Source: Rhabdophis nuchalis (Eukaryota; Chordata; Lepidosauria; Squamata; Natricidae). Taken from it: a DNA stretch of 64,000 nucleotides. The translations under genes were made by a program, and so were the position numbers. Below the pieces are notes generated by a model. It ran no database searches. It had not been told where the DNA came from and saw only the letters and a list, made by a program, of their open reading frames with translations. This document shows positions 36,519-48,500 of the stretch, one piece after another; positions within the stretch are counted from its first letter, which is position 1; every line of letters starts with the position of its first letter. The DNA is taken from assembly GCA_039707465.1 (NCBI GenBank), contig CM077648.1:73737619-73801618 (forward strand). Reading direction: 5' to 3'.

Positions 36519-39500
36519 CCAAAGCTAATTTATTTTGATTCATTATAATACTTGCTATTAATGAATTCATTAATTTATTTTGAGATGAGGATCATGTAAC
36601 ATTAATTAAAAATTAAAAATTGAGAATGGTTTATTGTAGTATCCTTATGGTCATCCAAATATTATCTTACCGTGATTGCCATTATCAAAAGGGTAACTTG
36701 CAACCAGTGCTCCACCATGCAGGTTAGCAGAAAGAACAAACATTCCAGTGTTTATCCACTTCATAACTGCTTTAGTCTCTGGCTGGATAATTTGATTATT
36801 GGTGGTAAAATGATCAGGAAAATTCCTGTTCAGATCTTTTTTATTAGCATTGAACCTTAAAGATATAACATTGTTATTATATAATTTTAAATATACTTTT
36901 TGAGTATGTGAGCTCAGCCATAAGAACTGAATCAGAGGCTAGGCTAATGCTAACAGAATTATAGGAAATAGTAACAAGTAACAGTACCTCCACTGGCTTT
37001 ACCAGGGAAGGTGTCTAAAAGCATCTTGATGATTAGTCAGGATGGTCTGTTATCAAGTAGATAAGGAAAGAACAATTCCAAGGAAACAGAGCAAAGATGA
37101 GTAGGTAATAAAATAAGTAAATCTAAGGAGCAAAGACATGACCTGTAAGGAGAGCAAACAAGGCATAAGCCTGTAGGAAGAGTAATAGAAACCATCATCT
37201 CAGAGGAACCCAGGGAAAGGGGGGGGGGGGGTTTAATCCAAGGAAAGTTAAAGACCAGCAGAGAAATTGACACTAATCTGGAATGAAAGATGGACATGAT
37301 TATGGTAGGTATTGATAAAGGATGATGTGAGAATAGTTAATTCAGAAAGGCACATGGGTTTTGAAGAAGTATCTAAAGATAACACAAACATTAGAAGAGG
37401 ACTGATGAATATTCATTCTTGTGGACCAAGGGCAGGATTACATGAAATTCTAAAACCTGTTTGTAAAAACTCACAAACTACTATTCCCTTGCCCCCAGCC
37501 TGCTTTTGAGTTAATAAAATCTTCCTTGTTACATGTAAAGGTAAGTGGGAAAGACCAGGCTAAATAAAATTTCCTATTCCTGTTCAAGAAACTATAACTT
37601 GATTTGATGATATTATAGTTAAGAACAGAACCTACAAAATTGTTCTTCTGCTATATGTATTGTGCAGCAATACACAATAGCATGTAGCATGTTGAAAATA
37701 CATATTTTCAACATATATGTATTGTGCAGCAATACACAATAGCATGTAGCATGTTGAAAATACACCCAAGACATTTCTCACTGTATCCTAGGTTGCTTCT
37801 TACCTGCCAATTGTGGCTTCACACTGAAGCATTATTGATGCTTCAAAACCATCAGGGTTCATTGAAGGCATGATGTGTATCCGAGTGTGATCAATGAGTT
37901 TTGTGATGACTGGATCGTGTTGATCATTTTTCACCAAATATTTAATCAAATGGAGGAGGAGTTCCCGCCCAACAGCCTATGTAGGGAAGCAGAGGAATAA
38001 GTACTCGAATTAAATTAACAATAAGAGGCAACAACCCAATATTAGTTGGGCTAAAATCACCTGATACAGATGTAAGACAAAGCAAACAAATGCAATGACT
38101 AATGATCTCAATTTACAAATAATCTCCCTGAATACTAAAGAGTCAGAAAAAAATACATGGGCTGCCTTATTTCATTTCAAATCAAATCAAATCATTTAAT
38201 ACTTATAAACCGCGCCCTCTCCCCATGGGGACTCGGGGCGGTGCACAGGTAGAATAAAAACAGTAAAAAAACATACAAACATCAATAAAATATACAAACA
38301 ATTTAAAAGCAGATTAAACACAGCCTGTGCTAAAATCCCATTTAACTAACTAAACTAAAATTTACCCAATAAAAACCCTAGACAGGGGGACTATCCCAAG
38401 CCGGCCAGACGGAAAAAGTAAGTTTTTAATTTAAGACGGAAGGAGCGGAGGTCCGTGGTCGTCCTAATATCGGGGGGAAGGTCGTTCCAGAGGGCCGGGC
38501 CCGCCACAGAGAGAGCCCTTCCCCTGGGTGTCGCCCGCTGACACAGTCTAGTGGACGGCACCCGGAGAAGTCCCTCTCTGTGGGAGCGAATCGGCCGTGA
38601 GGATGTATGAGGCAGGATCCGATCCCGCAGATAGCTGGGTCCCGAGCCATGGAGCGCTTTAAAGATGATAATTAACACCTTGAAGCGCACCCGGAAGACG
38701 ACAGGTAGCCAGTGCAGCTCGCGCAAGAGCGGTGTTACATGGGTAGACCTTGCGGTCCCCATAATTGCTCGCGCGGCTGCATTCTGGACTAGCTGAAGTC
38801 TCCGGGTGCACCTCAAGGGAAGCCCCATGTAGAGAGAGTTGCAATAGTCCAGTCGGGATGTCACGAGCGCATGAGTGACTGTGCGAAGGGCGTCCCGATC
38901 CAATAGGGGGTGCAATTGGCGAACCAGGCGAACTTGGTAAAACGCCCTCCTGGCCACGGCCGTCACTTGATCTTCCATGGACAGCCGGGCATCCAGGAGG
39001 ACACCCAAATTGCGCGCCCCATCCACAGGGGCAAGATGTTCGCCCCCTATGGCCAGCGATGGAGTGAGCTGGTTGAATCGGGCGGCCGGAAACCACAGCC
39101 ACTCGGTCTTGGTCGGGTTGAGCCTGAGTCCGTTACTTCCCATCCAGATCCGCACGGCTTCCAGGCACTGGCACATCACCGCTACGGCATCGTTGGGGTG
39201 GTTTGGGGTAGATATGTACAGCTGGGTGTCATCAGCGTACAGGTGGTACTCTACCCCAAAACCACGGATGATCTCACCCAGCGGCTTCATGTATGTGTTG
39301 AACAGGAGGAGCGAGAGGACCGACCCCTGAGGCACCCCACATACGAGGGGTCTCGCGGTCGACCTCTGCCCCCCTGCCAACACAAATTGCGATCGGCCAG
39401 AGAGGTAGGAGGAGAACCACCGTAGAACGGTGCCTCCCACTCCCAACCCCCCCAGCCGATGCAATAGGATACCATGGTCGATGGTATCGAAAGCCGCCGA

Positions 39501-42500
39501 GAGGTCTAATAGGACCAGGATGGAGGAACATCCCCCATCTCTGGCCCTCCAGAGATCATCAACCAACGCGACCAATGCCGTCTCGGTGCTATGCCCGGGC
39601 CGAAAGCCGGACTGGCGCGGATCTAGATAATCAACTTCCTCCAGGTGACGGGGAAACTGTTGTGCCACCACACTCTCAACAACCTTCGCCAAAAAGGGAA
39701 GGTTGGAGACTGGACGGTAGTTGTTTAATAAAGCTGGGTCCAAAGAGGGCTTCTTAAGGAGGGGCCTCACCATCGCTTCTTTTAGGGAAGCAGGCAAGGA
39801 ACCCTCACTTAAGGATGCGTTGACAACCTCTTGGAGCCAGCCTCGTGTCACCTCCCAGGATGCCAGTACAAGCCAGGAGGGACACGGGTCCAATAAACAT
39901 GTGGTGGCTCGCAGTCGCCCACGTAACCTGTCCATATCCTCGGAAGTAACGGAGTCAAACTCCTCCCAAACAAGATCTGTCTCGTGGCATCCCACTGGGC
40001 CATGAATGGGGGCTAGCTCGTTCTGTATCTGAGCGATTTTCTCCTGCAGAAAAATCACAAATTCCTCTGCTCTACCCTGTAACGGGGCTTCCCGCACCCT
40101 CTGTTGAAGGAGGGAGCGGGTCACCCCAAACAGGGCGGCAGGGCGGTTTTCTGCGGATGCTATGAGAGTAGCACAATGATGGCGTTTGGCTGCTCTCAGC
40201 GCCACAATGTAAGTCCGTAAATGGGCTCTTACCTGTGTCCGGTCAGATTCAGAACGGGTAGACCTCCATCTTCCCTCTAGGCATCTCTTGCGGCGTTTCA
40301 TCACCCGCAGCTCCTCGGTGAACCAAGGAGCCAGGGTGTTTCGCCGCCGCAAGAGAGGCCGCAAGGGCGCGACCCGATCCAAGGCTCCCGTGGTCGCAAT
40401 ATTCCATGCGGCCACGAGGTCCTCCATCGGGGCGCGGGTCAGGGGTACAGGATGAAACGGTTTACATGAAACGGTTCCTAATATCACATAGCAATAGCAT
40501 TTATTATTATTATTATTAGCATTTACATTAGCATTTACACATATACCGCTTCATAGTGCTTTACAGCCTTCTCTAAGCGGTTTTACAGAGTCAGTCTATT
40601 GCCCAACAATCTGGGTCCTCATTTTACCCATCTCGGAAGGACAGAAGGCTGAGTCAACCTTGAGCCGGTGAGATATGAACTGCCGAACTGCAGCTAGCAG
40701 TCAGCTGAAGTAGCCTGCACTACTGCACTCTGTGCCACCATGTAGAGAAATAGCATAACACATGTATCTAAATAATGGATACATATGTATGGACATATGT
40801 ACAGCATGCATGTCTACAAAATAGAATTTATAAAAAAATCAACTTTATTTATGGCCAGACTAATTAATTAAAGGGTATTCTTCATATAATCATACAAATA
40901 CATCTTAGATTCATGGATTGTGATAAAGTTTCATTTAACCATGATCAGCCAAAATCAATTGAGTTAGCCATATACTAAACTATACAAGTAGTCCTCGACT
41001 TATGAATATAATTGAGGCCAAAATTTCTGATGCTAAGTGAGACAATTGGTAAGTGAATTTTGCCTCATTTTATGACCTTTCTTGCCACAGTTGATAAGTC
41101 AATCACTGCAGTGGCTAGTAATATGGTTATTAAGTGAATCTGGCTTCCCCATTGACTTTGATCACATGACCTGGGGCACGGCAACCATAATAAATATGTA
41201 CCAGTTGCCAAGCATCCGAATTTTGATCATGTGACCATGGGGATGTTGCAATGATCGTAACTGGGAAAAACACTCAGAACTTTTTCCAGTGTCGTTCTAA
41301 CTTTGAATAGTCATTAAAGAACTGTTGTAAGTCGAGAACTACCTGTAATTATGGATTACAAACCACAATAGCTGGAGTCACATAGCTTGCCAAACAAAAA
41401 ACAAACCATGCAATGATTTAGCAACATGCATAATTTCAGCTATTGAAAGAAACAGATTTCATAACAGAAGCCAGCCTGTTTTCCTTAACATCAGCTGTCA
41501 ATGGGATTCCATGCTTGAAAATGTAAGTATGTGCATATTTTACATTATATTTTTGGTAAAAGTAAATAGACTATTATTGACATTTAACTACCCATGTTTC
41601 CCTGAAAATAATTTTCTTATTTTGGGGGGTTGCCTTATTTAACACACACACCCCGAACAGGAGACCCACTTCTGCTTGCTCGTGGCAGGGCAGGAAGCTG
41701 AATGGCATACAAGTGCTGTCACAATGAGGCAGGGGAGGATGGAACTGCCCCATGTGCCCTGTACCAGCTTACTTCAGGACCCTTGCAGCCAGGCTACCCA
41801 CGCCCCAACATCTGCCTTGCCTCATGCAGCAGCTCTAACAACTACGTCAAGCAGGACCCCACATGGCCCCTGGCCCATTTCTTCTGCTTGCTTGTAGCCA
41901 CAACAAAGCAGGAGGCTGAGCAACACAACAGTGCCATGGCCACAAGGCGAGACAGGGAGTGGACCTGCCCCACATGCCCCTCACTGGCTTACCTGAGGGC
42001 CCCCAAATCCAGGCCATCCATGACCCAACGGCTGCCTCGCCTCGGCACCAACACACCACTAGCAGCCATGAGCAAGCAGAAGTGGGCCGGTGGTCATGTA
42101 AGCTCCTGCTGCACATGGCTGTTGATGCTGCCGCCACAAGGCAGATGTTGAGGCATGGGTGGCCTGGCTGCAGAGACCCTGAGATAAGCCAGTGCGGAAT
42201 TTATAGGGCAGCTCTACACACCCACTTCGTGGCCGAGGCACCGCAAGCAACCAGATAGAATGGGCTGCTGGCCAGCTGCGCAGGCTCTTAAGTAGGGCTT
42301 ATTTGGTGGGGCTTATATTAGACACATACATAAAAACATGCTCAGCCTTATTTTTGGGATAAGTCTTATGTGGTTGGAAACAGAATAGTCATTAAAAGAA
42401 ATGAGAATATTTTTATTTTCTTCATAGTAATAATTGCTAACTTTAAACTTAGTTATTCCCATAATATCAACCCTCAAACTTGCAATTAGTGAAATCAAAC

Positions 42501-45500
42501 TAAGAGATTATTGTCCATTGTCCATTTTAAAAGTATTCTAGGCCTCTTTATGTGAATAAAATATACAGGTCCTTGCAAGTAGGGCTCAGAATCATTAACT
42601 GCCCCACAAGACACTAAAAAATTAAAGAAAAACCTATATTATTTCTTCAGAACCATATTGGGCAAACCAAAACTGCCACATTCATTGTTTCCCAGACTTT
42701 ACTTATTTTTTTCATTAGAATGCTTAAAATCTTGTAAGAGTTTGGATCATGTGTGATTTTGACCATTTTAAGTACTTCCGATAATCACTTAAATTACTAG
42801 GAAAAAATAAAATAACAACAACAACAACAATAATAATAATAATTAGAGAACGTAAGAAAAAATATATAGCTTAAGAGGACAAGTAAATATCATGTATTAT
42901 GATATGATTATTAAAGGCAAGTTCCTATCCATTTAATACAGTAAAACAAATATTAAGAAAATAAACAATTACATCAGGCAAAAATGCATAAATGTTTTTA
43001 TTTATTTATAAAATTTATTGGCTGCCTATCTTACTACAAAGTAACTACTTAAAATAATACCAAAATTCCTGAATAAATACGAAAGGATAAGCTTCAAGAT
43101 GAAGCAATTTAGGATTAAAAGTTTATTACAGTAGATTTATTTGTATTGTATGGATAGAGAGACCAAGAAGGATAATTAAAAGGCAGAAAAAAAATCAAAT
43201 AAATTGTAGTAGTTGAAGAAAAGAAAAAAATAACTTAGAAAGCAACAGGAAAGGAAATTATTTCGGATCCATATTGAATAGATTGTGGCTTAGATATAGA
43301 ACACTATTCTGAGCAAAAGGATCTTCCTTGAGGGATCTGCTCAGATGCTCTGTCTGGTCTAGAAGCCAGATACTCACTTATTCTCTCTTAACCCTTAGCA
43401 GTAACTGTATTTCTCCAGCAATTTTTGAGCCCATTTTGGGTGCAGAGAAAGAATGTGGGCTACAAAAGTAGGGCAGAATTGGGAAGAATTGCTCTTCCTA
43501 TTTAAGTAACAATATGCTGGATCACAATCCTCAACAGAGGATAGAAATACAGTGATCTACTAGATCAATGCCAATATAATCAATTTTTTTAGAGATACGA
43601 TTGTATATCCAAATATCCTGACAAACTCAAAAATCATAAAGAATAATAACACCCTTTAGAAGAATTCTAATATTAATTTAAATAATCTGACAGCAGATAG
43701 ACAATTCCCAAATGTTCTTTTTTATTATTTTCCTTGGAACAGGCTTATTTTATTTTATTTTATTTATTTGATTTATATCCCGCCCTTCTCCAAAAGGACC
43801 CAGGGCGGCGCACAGGAATTTAAAATACATACAAAATAATACAAAAATACAAAAAATTTAAAAACCTATTAAATATCAGTCCTGCGCTAAAACCAATTAA
43901 AATCCCCAAATAAAACTATCTATACTAGTCACAGCGGAGGTTACGTTAGGCCAGCTTGATGAAAGAGGTGTGTTTTTAAACACTGGAGGAAGAGGCGGAG
44001 GTCAGTGATGGTATGGAGTTCTGGGGGTAGGTCGTTCCATAGGGCAGGGCCCGCCACAGAGAAGACCCTTCCCCTGGGTGTCGCCAGTCGGCATTGTCCG
44101 TCCGACAGCACCCTGAGAAGGCCCTCTCTGTGGGAGCGTATTGGTCTAAGGGATGTATGGGGCAGGAGACGGTCTCGCATATAACTAGGTCCCGAGCCAT
44201 GGAGCGCTTTGAAGATGGTCGTCAAAACCTTGAAGCGCACCCGAAAGACCACAGGAAGCCAGTGCAGCTCGCGCAGGATCGGTGTAATATGGGAGTATCA
44301 TCAGCGTACAGATGATATCCCACCCCAAAACCACGGATGATCTCACCCAGCGGCTTCATATATGTGTTGAATAGGAGGGGCGAGAGGACCGACCCCTGAG
44401 GGACCCCTCATACGAGGGGGCGAGAGGCCGACCTCTGCCCCCCTGCCAACACATATTGCGACCGACCAGGCTTCTTGGTAAACCAAGAAGCCTGGGTGAC
44501 TCGTCGCCGCAAGAGAGGCCGCAAGGGCACGACTCGGTCCAAGGCCCCCGTGGCCGCACTTAACCATGCGGCCACCAGGTCCTCAGTCGAGTCGTGGGGC
44601 AAGTCCACAGGCATTGGCCCAAGCTCCCTCTGGAACCTTGCCGGGTCCATCAGGAGCCTGGGGCAGAACCATATAGGAATATTCGGCTCCGCCTCCCCGC
44701 GGTGAGGTGCGGCGATTGGAAAGTCCAGCCGAAGGAGAGCGTGATCTGTCCATGACGGGTGTGATGACTAAATTCCCTATTCCCAGATCACTACTCCACT
44801 GTCCCGAGACGAAGATTAAGTCCAGGGTGTGTCCACCCTCGTGAGTAGGGCCTAAAACTACCTGGGTCAGGTCCATGGCTGTCATGGAAGCCATGAACTC
44901 CCGAGCTACTCCAGAGGTCTCGCCTACTGACGGCAGGTTAAAGTCCCCCATGACCAAAAGTCTGGGGGTCTCAACCGCCGCCTCGGCTATCACCTCTAGG
45001 AGCTCGGGCAGGGCTGTTGTTGCATAGCGAGGAGCCAGGTATGCAACTAACATGCCCAACTGCCTCCTTAGGCCCCATTTCACAAGGAGGGACTCACACC
45101 CAGTCGTCTGAGGGATCGTGGTCTCCTTCGGCTCAAGACCTTCCCTAACCATAATCGCCACCCCCACCCCTCCCTAGGGCCCTAGGCTGATGGAAGGCTC
45201 GGTAGCCTGGTTTGTACATTTCTACGAGGGGTAAACCTCCCTCGAGGCCCAACCAGGTTTCCGTTATACCCACCAGGTCCGGGTCCCCCTCTGACACAAG
45301 GTCACGAATGAGGGGGGCTTTGTTCAACACGGACCTGGCGTTGCATAACATCAGCTTAGGGCCCTGGTTCTGTGGTCCTTGCCCACCTAGTCTGCGATGG
45401 GAGCACGGGGAGTTGGAACGCGTGACCGCCTGTAACCAGCGGCCACGGTCTTTCAACCCAATCCGTCTCCCACCGCCCCTGCCCCTCCCCAGAACCGAAC

Positions 45501-48500
45501 TAATAGGCAAAACCTCAGTGGAAACGACCCCCCTCCCCTTCCTCCGTTTCCTCTCTTCCGCCGGCCGGCCTAGCTCTATCCCGCCCCCTAGCTGGACTAT
45601 CCCTCTCCTCCTCCCTGGAACCCCCTAAAAGTTGAATTAAAAATTTAGTTAAAAACCCCCTGAGACTGCGCCTCACCCACCTCACTGGATCAATTAATCC
45701 CTCCTCAAGGTGGGCCCTCGTAAGAGCGGAGGGCCAAACCTGCGAGAGGGGAGACTCCCGCAGTAGCTATTCCCAATTTATAAGTATTGTGCTTGCATGT
45801 GGATTATTTCTAGAAATGATGCTTCTTTGTCAGCAGGGTAGGACTTGCCAATCAGTTCCACCATAGTACTATGTTATTGCTTAAAGCTTTCAGGAAAGAA
45901 AGAAAAAGGAAAGTTGTTTTTAAAATTACAATTTATATATATTTTTTCCTCAGGGCTCAATGAGGCATCAAATAATAGTACTTTGTTCAATAGCTGTTTA
46001 ATCTCTTTGCCACTTTTTTTTTCACTTAATCTCTTTTCCTAGCCAGCTGCTTTAACTCAATACTGTTGGGTGACATTTTTTTGTATTTGATACACTTGAT
46101 GGCAATAATGGCAATTTAAGTCCAGCATATCTGAAGGGACTAGGTCACTTAAGTGTTATTGTTTTCATTTAATTATGAATTTTAATAGTTATCCTTCACT
46201 TCATTGTCACACATATTGCTACAAGTCAAAGTGCAGAAGGGAACTGAATAGTTGCTTATCTTCCTCTAGTATTTTTTAGAATTACTCCGGGGGGGGGGGA
46301 ATCTATCTTTTTTTTAATCTATGCTCAGACAACCAACTGACTTGTTACTGTGATACATTATTTGTTGTATTTAAAAATGGGAATTTCTTATACAAGCACT
46401 CCACCGCTGCCGGTGACCCAACAAGAAGGAAAGGGAAGGGAAGGGAAGGGAAGGGAAGGGAAGGGAAGGGAAGGGAAGGGAAGGAAGGAAGGAAGGAAGG
46501 AAGGAAGGAAGGAAGGAAGGAAGGAAGGAAGGAAGGAAGGAAGGAAGAAAAAAAGAGAATTTATTATCACAATTGAGCCCAAAATTTTGGTTGCTAAGCA
46601 AGAGCGTTGTTAAATGAGTTTCACCACATTTTACAAGTTGGCAACTCCCACCCAGTCACATGACTGCCAAGCCATGCCCACAAAATAGCCCACACCTACA
46701 GAGTAGGTTCTAGAAAAATTTGAAACCCACCACTGCTCTAGACCCATTGCACTGACGTCTATAGTGATGAAGTGCTTTATGAGACTGGTCCTACAACATC
46801 TCAGGTCCTGTCTTCCACCAAATTTTGATCAACACCAGTTTGCGTATAGAAACAACAGGTCGACAGGGGATGCCATCACCACTGCTCTACATATCGCACT
46901 GAGCCACCTTGAGAAATCTGGGAATTACATCAGAATGCTTTTTATAGACTATAGCTCGGCCTTTAACACCATCTTACCAGGCATTCTCATTGAAAAGTTG
47001 ACTGACCTGAATTTCCCTCCTTTACTTGAGCTTGTTTGGAGGTTTTAGCAGGGGAGCGCAGCTATCGTATACCCTTGACCGAAGTTCGGTACACTCCTTC
47101 TATCTGGGATGGTCATCCTCTTCCACCGAGCGCGCAGCTTCGTGAGGGACGCACATGGAGCGGTGAGGGAGGAAGGGGACACCCGCCTAGCCAGCCAGAT
47201 CAGCTGAATCAACCCTGGCGATCAATGGGGTGACAGATGTCGCAGCCAGATCGCCCTCACATCCTTTACTTGTGAAAGGATCAAAGACTTCCTGACCGAT
47301 CGTCCACAAACAGTAAGGGTTGGGTCTTTTACATCTTCCACGCTGAAGCTCAGCACAGGCTCCCCTCAGGGCTGTGTGCTCAGCCCCTACCTCTACTTAC
47401 TGTATACATATGACTGCATATCCTCTGATCCATCCAACATCATAATAAAATTTGCAGGTGACACAACAGTGGTGGGTCTCATAACTGGAGGGGACGAATC
47501 AGCATACAGGGAAGAAGTCCAGAAGGTATCCGCATGGTGCTCAAGAAACAACTTACGGCTTCCGGTTCCGGCTCCTGCGGCGACGAGCGAGCCTAGTGCT
47601 CGCTCGCCGTTTTGTTGCTTTTTCTGCCCCCCCACGGGGGCGAGACGCCCCTTTTTTGGGGGTCTCCCGTAGGGCCGGCTCGGCAGGGACGCCCCCCCTC
47701 ACGGCGGTGGGGGAGGCGACCCTTTTGCCGCGGCTTAGGTGAAGGAGAACATGCTGCGGGGGGTTCTCCCTTCGCCAACGGCTGTCGGCGCCATTCACTT
47801 TAATGAAGAGGGCTGAGCGGAAGAGATCGGAAGGCTTGCCGAGGCTTCAGCTGCGAGGGAGAGTGAGTTTTAAAAAGACTTTTTTTCCTTGCTGCCAGCC
47901 AGGCTGAATGGACTTGGAGGGGGGTGTTTGTTTTCAAAAAAAAAACCCTCGGACTTAAGCGGCACTTTAAAATGGCTTCTCTGGAAGAGAAAGCGGAAAT
48001 CTTAAATCCGGACTGTCTCTAACAAGGGAAAGTGGTATGCGGCTACTTGCAACATTGTGTCTAGGTCTGGCTGGTTAAAAAAAATTATTTTTCTACTCTC
48101 TCCTCTGGGCTCTGAGATGGGCGGTGGAAAGTGGCTTTTCTTTGTCCCTGCCTGACTATTTTAATTATGGAAAATTTCCAGCGTCTTTTTACAATTGGGA
48201 CTCTCTCTGGATATTAATGAAGAATTTTTTTTTTGGATTTGTGGTTCCTTTCTGGATTACCTTCGTTATTATAACTATTGAGTTGGAAAATTGTCTCTCT
48301 CTTGGTTCCTGAATTTTACAACGTTCCAACCTTGATCTGAACTTTTGGCTCCCGGTTAGTCTCACCAGCCCCACCCTGAAAACGCCATTTTGGTGGCATT
48401 AACTCTAACAGTTAAGATGGCTCAAGAAACAGCACTGACAAGTTTAGAACAACGGATGGCTTCTCTTGAAACTGTTATACAAACTTTGGTTCAAGAAATT

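Noticed and set aside
46350..46613. [13 protein letters not shown] and [14 protein letters not shown] proteins
   Set aside because: They are translations of the GGGAA/GGAA microsatellite.
48390..48416. Upstream extension of the L1-type ORF1 start
   Set aside because: The frame is open, but the first codon at 48390 is TTG. The first ATG, with better context, is 48417.
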